Shown in pieces: positions 30,173-33,747 of a stretch of 33,747 nt of DNA. Position 1 is the first letter of the stretch; each line of letters opens with the position of its first letter. Position numbers and translations under genes: made by a program. The notes beneath the pieces are model-generated. The model had not been told where the DNA came from, searched no databases, and was given only the letters and a program-made list of their open reading frames with translations. The stretch spans positions 1-33,747 of the forward strand of contig CACYHU010000068.1 in NCBI GenBank assembly GCA_902774215.1, in the 5' to 3' direction. The stretch is from an uncultured Chloroflexota bacterium. GTDB taxonomy: Bacteria; Chloroflexota; Anaerolineae; Anaerolineales; Anaerolineaceae.

Positions 30173-31288
30173 TCATTCGGAGACTTGTCCGGGGATGTCA
30201 CCGGCCTGATCTTTTTCCTCTTCATCACCACAAAACGCCCCGTCGTTTACAATGCCTTCAGCCACGGCATCCTCTTCCTCATCGGAGACATGATCCGGAT
30301 TGGAAAGAAGTGTATCCATCAAAACAGCCTTGAGACGGTTGCAGCAGGGCTTGAAGGTCACAAAAGTGACACCTCCGCCGATCACGCCGCCAAGGACAGG
30401 GATCGTTGTTTTGAAAAACCCGGCAAACATCTTCTTAGACATGTTGACGCCGAACCATTTGGCGATGCTTCTCACGAACCGGTAAATACTCCCTCTCGTC
30501 AGTGCGTTTTTCAGCACCTGTTTTTCCACACCGGAGGCAAGTGCCTTGGCCACCCCTTTGACAGCATTATTCACACCCGCCGTGCCGTACATCACGCCAA
30601 GGCAGAGCGTCAGAATGTTGATCGTTTCCGTATCCAGGTTCAGGTCATTATCAAAGAAATTGATCTCCGGGAACCCGTACAGATACAAAAGCTTCTGCGC
30701 TGCCCGGAGCGTATACCCGTAGTATTGCAGAATATCCGCCGGGATCGTCGCTGCCATTGCCAGTCCCCCCGGAATTCCGAGCGTGGCTGAGATCCCTGAG
30801 ACACAGTTCCGCTCATAATTGATCACCTCATCAGCGATCTTATCGATATCCTCCCGCGGGATCCCGGCTTTTGCCGGTGTTTCTGCGATAGCAATATCGA
30901 TCACCTCCTGCGGATGATTCTTGAACAATTCCTTCTTCAGGAACTGCGCCCGGTTAACATAAACACCCGGGACCTTCAGGCTCATAATGATGACATCAAC
31001 CACATCGACCACACCGTCGCGGTTCTGATCCAGCACCTCGACAGCCGCTTTCCGGGATTTGTCATACGCTTCATGCGCCGTCACCGCTGCGGCCATTCCC
31101 ATCCGCAGCGCACCGCTCCCGGTCCTGATCACAATATCTGTTGTCTTTTTCGCCGCATCCAGTATCGATTCACCGGTTATCCCCGCATCAGCCGCCGCCC
31201 TTTTCGTCTTAACTACAACATCCTTCGCGGATGAAACAAATCCGGCAGCTTTGTTGATAAAATTCCCCTTATTGTTATTTTCTCCCAT
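30173..31288 (-). CDS. EcsC-like protein with an EF-hand-like loop
   Basis: A 371-residue protein. The part from about 170 on, with GIPGGLAMAATIPADILQYY, LRAAQKLLYLYGFPEI and hydrophobic glycine-rich helices, resembles the EcsC family, a membrane-associated family of unknown function named after a Bacillus gene. Residues 87-98, DQNRDGVVDVVD, are a good EF-hand/dockerin-type calcium-binding loop (D, N, D, G, V, D, D at the usual positions). The C-terminus is very acidic (SDEEEDAVAEG; CGDEEEKDQ). No signal peptide is seen, so a cytosolic membrane-attached protein is likely. I choose ATG 31288 (GGAG eight bases upstream) over the TTG at 31303. It stands alone and has its own terminator. Confidence 0.65.
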   Translation of the reverse strand: MGENNNKGNFINKAAGFVSSAKDVVVKTKRAAADAGITGESILDAAKKTTDIVIRTGSGALRMGMAAAVTAHEAYDKSRKAAVEVLDQNRDGVVDVVDVIIMSLKVPGVYVNRAQFLKKELFKNHPQEVIDIAIAETPAKAGIPREDIDKIADEVINYERNCVSGISATLGIPGGLAMAATIPADILQYYGYTLRAAQKLLYLYGFPEINFFDNDLNLDTETINILTLCLGVMYGTAGVNNAVKGVAKALASGVEKQVLKNALTRGSIYRFVRSIAKWFGVNMSKKMFAGFFKTTIPVLGGVIGGGVTFVTFKPCCNRLKAVLMDTLLSNPDHVSDEEEDAVAEGIVNDGAFCGDEEEKDQAGDIPGQVSE

Positions 31289-31491
31289 GTTCCATCTCCG
31301 CAATTTCAGGTTTTATACAATACTATAATATGTAACCATAAATAACTCATTACTATTATATTAGAAAATTATTTATGCCTGATTTTCCATCAATTTGGCA
31401 CTTTTGATTAAAACAGAATAGCATTGATATCCGTTTTGCCATTATTTTAAATCCTATGAATTTTCCAATGTATATCATTCCATACCTTTTG

Positions 31492-31542
31492 CACGAAAAT
31501 GCACATTTTAGAAAGGCCAAATTCACACGAAAATGCAGATTT
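31492..31542. repeat. Two 17-bp direct repeats (CACGAAAATGCA core)
   Basis: CACGAAAATGCACATTT (31492-31508) and CACGAAAATGCAGATTT (31526-31542) differ at one base and start 34 bp apart. They are not part of a gene I can recognise. They might be binding sites or the debris of a mobile gene. Confidence 0.6.
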
Positions 31543-31582
31543 ATTCCTGACAACCGCGATCTGTCCCGCAAAGGATAGAGGG

Positions 31583-31608
31583 AGGCTGTCGCACATGACA
31601 GCCTTTTT
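31583..31608 (+). terminator. Rho-independent terminator
   Basis: AGGCTGTC (31583-31590) pairs perfectly with GACAGCCT (31597-31604) around a six-base loop, followed by TTTTT. It is oriented for the plus strand, although no plus-strand gene is visible upstream within the window gap, so its gene may have been lost. Confidence 0.75.
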
Positions 31609-31662
31609 CAGAAATACAATCAAAAGCAAATGCTCCGCAATGGCAGGCGGGCAGCAGGTCTT

Positions 31663-31736
31663 GCCGGCGGGTGACCTTCCCGAACCATGGAGATTTTGCC
31701 GGGGCCAGTCGGGCTGACCTTCTGTCACCCGCCGGC
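31663..31736. repeat. 13-bp inverted repeat with inner palindrome
   Basis: GCCGGCGGGTGAC (31663-31675) and GTCACCCGCCGGC (31724-31736) are perfectly complementary. Inside, CCCGA and TCGGG can also pair. The GGTGACC ... GTCACCC arms recall those at about 5886-5935 in copy A of the structured element. Confidence 0.65.
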
Positions 31737-31838
31737 TTTGGCGACTTTAAATAACGCGAAACGGCTCATCTCTTGTTTTGGAAAATCATCTGAATAATCG
31801 TATCATCAACGGAGTGATTCAGCTGCTTATACAGGGGT

Positions 31839-31881
31839 GTCGGGGAACACGCGTGAGCTTGCTCAGCGCGTGTTCCCCGAC
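31839..31881. repeat. Near-perfect 20-bp hairpin with two-base loop
   Basis: GTCGGGGAACACGCG (31839-31853) pairs with CGCGTGTTCCCCGAC (31867-31881), and TGAGC pairs with GCTCA inside, leaving only TT as loop and one bulged G. It is the strongest hairpin in the window. No T-tract follows on either strand. Confidence 0.75.
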
Positions 31882-31891
31882 TGAATTGACC

Positions 31892-31955
31892 GGGACGCGG
31901 GAATCACTTTCGCTCCCAGCTGACGTTTATTCCGCGTCCCTGCGAAGCATTCCCT
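31892..31955. repeat. Structured element, copy B
   Basis: GGGACGCGG (31892-31900), one bulged G, then AAT pairs with ATTCCGCGTCCC (31929-31940). The following CCCTGCGAAGCATTCCCT resembles the segment near 5833-5850 in copy A, which likewise follows a CCGCG arm. This suggests two diverged members of one repeat family 26 kb apart. Confidence 0.5.
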
Positions 31956-32181
31956 CCCGATGGCTTTTCAAAATTATAATTTTCGGCAGCTTCCCAATAA
32001 TATTGCCGGTACAAAGGTTCGTCTTTATACAGCCTTCACTCCCATAAGTCCTCAGCAGACATGGGCGCCATAATCTCACATGTGTAAGAATGCGGATGAG
32101 GACATTCAAAATCCGGCTTGACTGCTCCTCAACAAGATGGCTGCAGCAATTCTTCAGGATATAGACATGTCTTTATTCAGC

Positions 32182-33093
32182 TTATTTCAACTTCATTCCG
32201 CGGGGTGCGGTTTCTGAATTTGCATTTCCATAAACACATAGATAAATTGTCTTATACTTTTTACCACCGGGATAAAACAGATCATAGATATCGATAGGCC
32301 CTTCTATTTCTTTAACCTGTATAGATCCTCTCCGCTCATATGTCAATTCTTTCCCGTCTTCAGTACATAATCTGTCCAGATAATCACGATGAGGTCCAAA
32401 ACCTTTCACAAATATCGGTTTTTGGGGAACCAATCCATATTTTTTGTCATCCAGCCAGCGATTTTCAATATCGACATTGTACCCGCGAATTTTTCTTGCC
32501 TCTCTGTTGGCTAAAATTGATCCCAGACCTGCTGCTCCAATCTTCGGATTGGTTATGTAAATATAACCAAGAGCTTCTGCGGTACACGCGGTCAACACTT
32601 CCTTTGGAATATCGAAATTTCCGCTGAAAGTTGTGGTGCTGAGTAATACCTCCTCTGGCCGCATAAAAAGACTTCGGTGGAATATATAATCATAAAGAAT
32701 CCTGGCGCGATCAATCGGATTTGTTGTTTCACAATTGCTTCCGGAGATAATTTCTGCAATATTCTTCAAAACAGTATGTATCTTCAGTTTAGTATCCGGA
32801 TAATAAACCATTCTCAGCGGTAAAGGAAGATTATTTTTCTTTTCTTCAAATTCTTTTTCAATAACGGACATTTCCGGATCTGGTTTCTCTGTGTTTTCCC
32901 CATTTTCTTGAAGAGAATTATATTTTTCAAGTGCTTTTTCAATCAGGGATTCAAAAGCAATTGCATCTTCCTCGTTTTTATCGATTTCAGGTTCTTTTGT
33001 CGGTAAATCATCCCTTTTCTCCGTCCATATTCCGGGATCCTCATTTTTATTTTTCGAACTGGATCTGAATAAATTTTTCAAACGTCTTATCAT
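32182..33093 (-). CDS. Unrecognised protein
   Basis: A 303-residue protein that I do not recognise. The ATG at 33093 has SD AAGGAG seven bases away. The first 90 residues are highly charged, with Lys/Glu-rich low complexity (KNKNEDPGIWTEKRDD; EKEFEEKKNN), and are probably disordered. Residues from about 95 look globular: IDRARILYDYIFHRSLF, then TACTAEALGYIYITNPKIGAAGLGSI, and a C-terminal part with KPIFVKGFGPHRDYLDRL and IDIYDLFYPGGKKYKTIYLCVYGN. No signal peptide or membrane helix is apparent. Codon use is A/T-richer than its neighbours, which suggests acquisition. The end sequence with small beta-strand-like segments (YKTIYLCVYGNANSETAPRG) may belong to a paralogous family in the same genome, but this is only an impression. 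Confidence 0.7.
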   Translation of the reverse strand: MIRRLKNLFRSSSKNKNEDPGIWTEKRDDLPTKEPEIDKNEEDAIAFESLIEKALEKYNSLQENGENTEKPDPEMSVIEKEFEEKKNNLPLPLRMVYYPDTKLKIHTVLKNIAEIISGSNCETTNPIDRARILYDYIFHRSLFMRPEEVLLSTTTFSGNFDIPKEVLTACTAEALGYIYITNPKIGAAGLGSILANREARKIRGYNVDIENRWLDDKKYGLVPQKPIFVKGFGPHRDYLDRLCTEDGKELTYERRGSIQVKEIEGPIDIYDLFYPGGKKYKTIYLCVYGNANSETAPRGMKLK

Positions 33094-33114
33094 ATATAAA
33101 CTCCTTTTTCCCAC

Positions 33115-33514
33115 GTTTCACAAAATCAGCTTTTTTAATTCTTCAATTTTTCCCGGAGATTCTTTAACAAATGGCCTGGATCGGTAGACAACTAATATTT
33201 TGATAAACCCGTTGAAAAATTATTCTATTTATTTAAATACTTCTCCATACGATTTTTCTTTCTCATTATGAATAATTATAAACAGAATTTATGGGATATA
33301 GATCAAACTTTACTCTTTTTCACAATGCCTGACACTTTCGCATGTGTCCCATGGAAATGGCTCCAATTTCGGTAAATATCTGTCTTTACCACAAAATCGA
33401 ACATTTGTCAACCGCCAATATTGGCGGTTTTCTTTTTTAAATTTTCCTGTATACTCTGTATAAATCACCTGAACAGCCCGCAGCGGCTGTCCACGGAAAA
33501 GGAGGAAGGACAAA
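33115..33514. other. A/T-rich divergent intergenic region
   Basis: No gene can be supported. It contains the leader of the minus-strand gene at 32182, A/T-rich sequence to about 33400, the palindromic terminator at 33410-33437, a TATACT hexamer at 33450-33455 without a clear -35, and the strong SD (AAAAGGAGGAAGGA) of the gene at 33515. Confidence 0.6.
33410..33437 (+). terminator. Perfect 20-bp palindrome with T-tract
   Basis: AACCGCCAAT (33410-33419) is directly followed by ATTGGCGGTT (33420-33429), a perfect palindrome that folds to a stem with a short loop, and then TTCTTTTTT. It has the form of a Rho-independent terminator on the plus strand. Since no plus gene lies upstream nearby, it could instead be an attenuator if transcription for the next gene starts earlier. 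Confidence 0.75.
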
Positions 33515-33747
33515 ATGAGCGATTATCTGAGCAATCCCATAATGCGGAGGATGTATCAGAACATGGTCATGAACCTCTCCAACGGCATCGTAAGCCCGCT
33601 GGACAAAGACATTATATCCTACGCTCCCCTTCCGGACAGTGTGATCGATCCTTATATCAAACGGGAGACCGATCCGCTGCAGATGATGAACCTGACCAAT
33701 AACGCTCTGAAGCTCTGGGTCGAAGAGTCAAAAAAGGCCAGCTACTT
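33515..33747 (+). CDS. Unrecognised protein, 5' part only
   Basis: An open frame from ATG 33515 to the end of the window (77 codons, no stop) preceded by a very strong SD (AAAGGAGGAAGGA, about five bases away). The sequence begins MSDYLSNPIMRRMYQNMVMN and continues with LSNGIVSPLDKDIISYAPLP and VIDPYIKRETDPLQMMNLTN. It has no signal peptide or membrane helix and many methionines and asparagines. I do not recognise the family. The strength of the SD and the clean frame make a real gene likely. Confidence 0.7.
   Translation, partial: MSDYLSNPIMRRMYQNMVMNLSNGIVSPLDKDIISYAPLPDSVIDPYIKRETDPLQMMNLTNNALKLWVEESKKASY

Larger units (their letters stand above)
31304..32181. other. Gene-poor stretch with direct and inverted repeats
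   Basis: No frame here can be supported as a gene. Its contents are two 17-bp direct repeats (31492, 31526), a plus-strand terminator (31583-31608), three long inverted repeats (31663-31736, 31839-31881, 31892-31940), and a 30-codon minus-strand frame ending at 32036 with the protein-like CPHPHSYTCEIMAPMSAEDL that could be a gene scrap. It reads like an accumulation of insertion or decay debris. Confidence 0.55.

Noticed and set aside
31583..31740. End of an insertion sequence, since AGGCTGTC resembles some IS ends
   Set aside because: No transposase, no matching opposite end and no target duplication were seen; the motif is explained by a terminator hairpin.
32036..32128. Short minus-strand frame with CPHPHSYTCEIMAPMSAEDL
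   Set aside because: It looks protein-like but is only about 30 codons with no start and no family I know; mentioned under the gene-poor stretch only.

Overview
The window looks like the chromosome of a moderate-GC, probably anaerobic bacterium. The best taxonomic hint is the block on the minus strand radA, a DUF6391-type gene, holA. DUF6391 proteins are, from memory, mainly chloroflexotal and cyanobacterial, and the HolA sequence reads like Anaerolineae versions. I therefore favour a gut- or rumen-type Anaerolineales (Chloroflexota), with a clostridial Firmicute as the alternative. All family names come from reading motifs, without any database search.

Layout. 1-7567 is mostly plus strand: the end of a sortase, argH, a DUF4143 ATPase behind a hairpin that buries its ribosome binding site, a membrane diguanylate cyclase, an AraC/GyrI-like regulator, and a small flavoprotein plus mini-HTH operon. 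A decayed second diguanylate cyclase lies on the minus strand among them. 7798-12363 (minus) holds a second DUF4143 ATPase preceded by an exact 23-bp-period tandem repeat, then holA, the DUF6391 gene and radA. radA has a TATAAT box so close to its ATG that the mRNA should be leaderless. 12424-12567 (minus) is a convincing orphan small-RNA locus with a promoter, a foldable body and a terminator.

12693-29010 is a long minus-strand run of small accessory genes: an SPL-like radical SAM protein, peptidase E, three GNAT enzymes (one fused to DUF3795), a cupin, methyltransferases, EamA and MFS transporters, an XRE membrane regulator, PAP2, an RpiB-like protein, nitroreductase, flavodoxin-type reductases, a TetR/hydrolase operon with a readable promoter-operator, an Asp/Glu racemase and DUF998. 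Its most distinctive property is recurrent decay. C-terminal pieces of lost genes (a phosphinothricin-acetyltransferase-like GNAT, a CPBP protease, YjdF) sit immediately behind intact genes, as if deletions had joined the end of one gene to the middle of the next. 29223-29956 is an AbiEi-type antitoxin gene coupled to an AbiEii-like toxin truncated to 60 residues.

30173-33747 carries an EcsC-like protein with an EF-hand-like loop, a gene-poor stretch rich in long inverted repeats that partly resemble those at 5740-5940, an unrecognised 303-residue protein, a strong palindromic terminator, and the start of an unrecognised gene that runs off the window. No tRNA, rRNA, CRISPR array or transposase was seen. 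The window reads as housekeeping islands (argH; radA-holA) embedded in a turnover-prone accessory region; I see no single multi-gene novel system. The best candidates for something undescribed are the small RNA, the 23-bp iterated repeat before the ATPase, the RBS hairpin of the first ATPase, and the structured intergenic repeat family.
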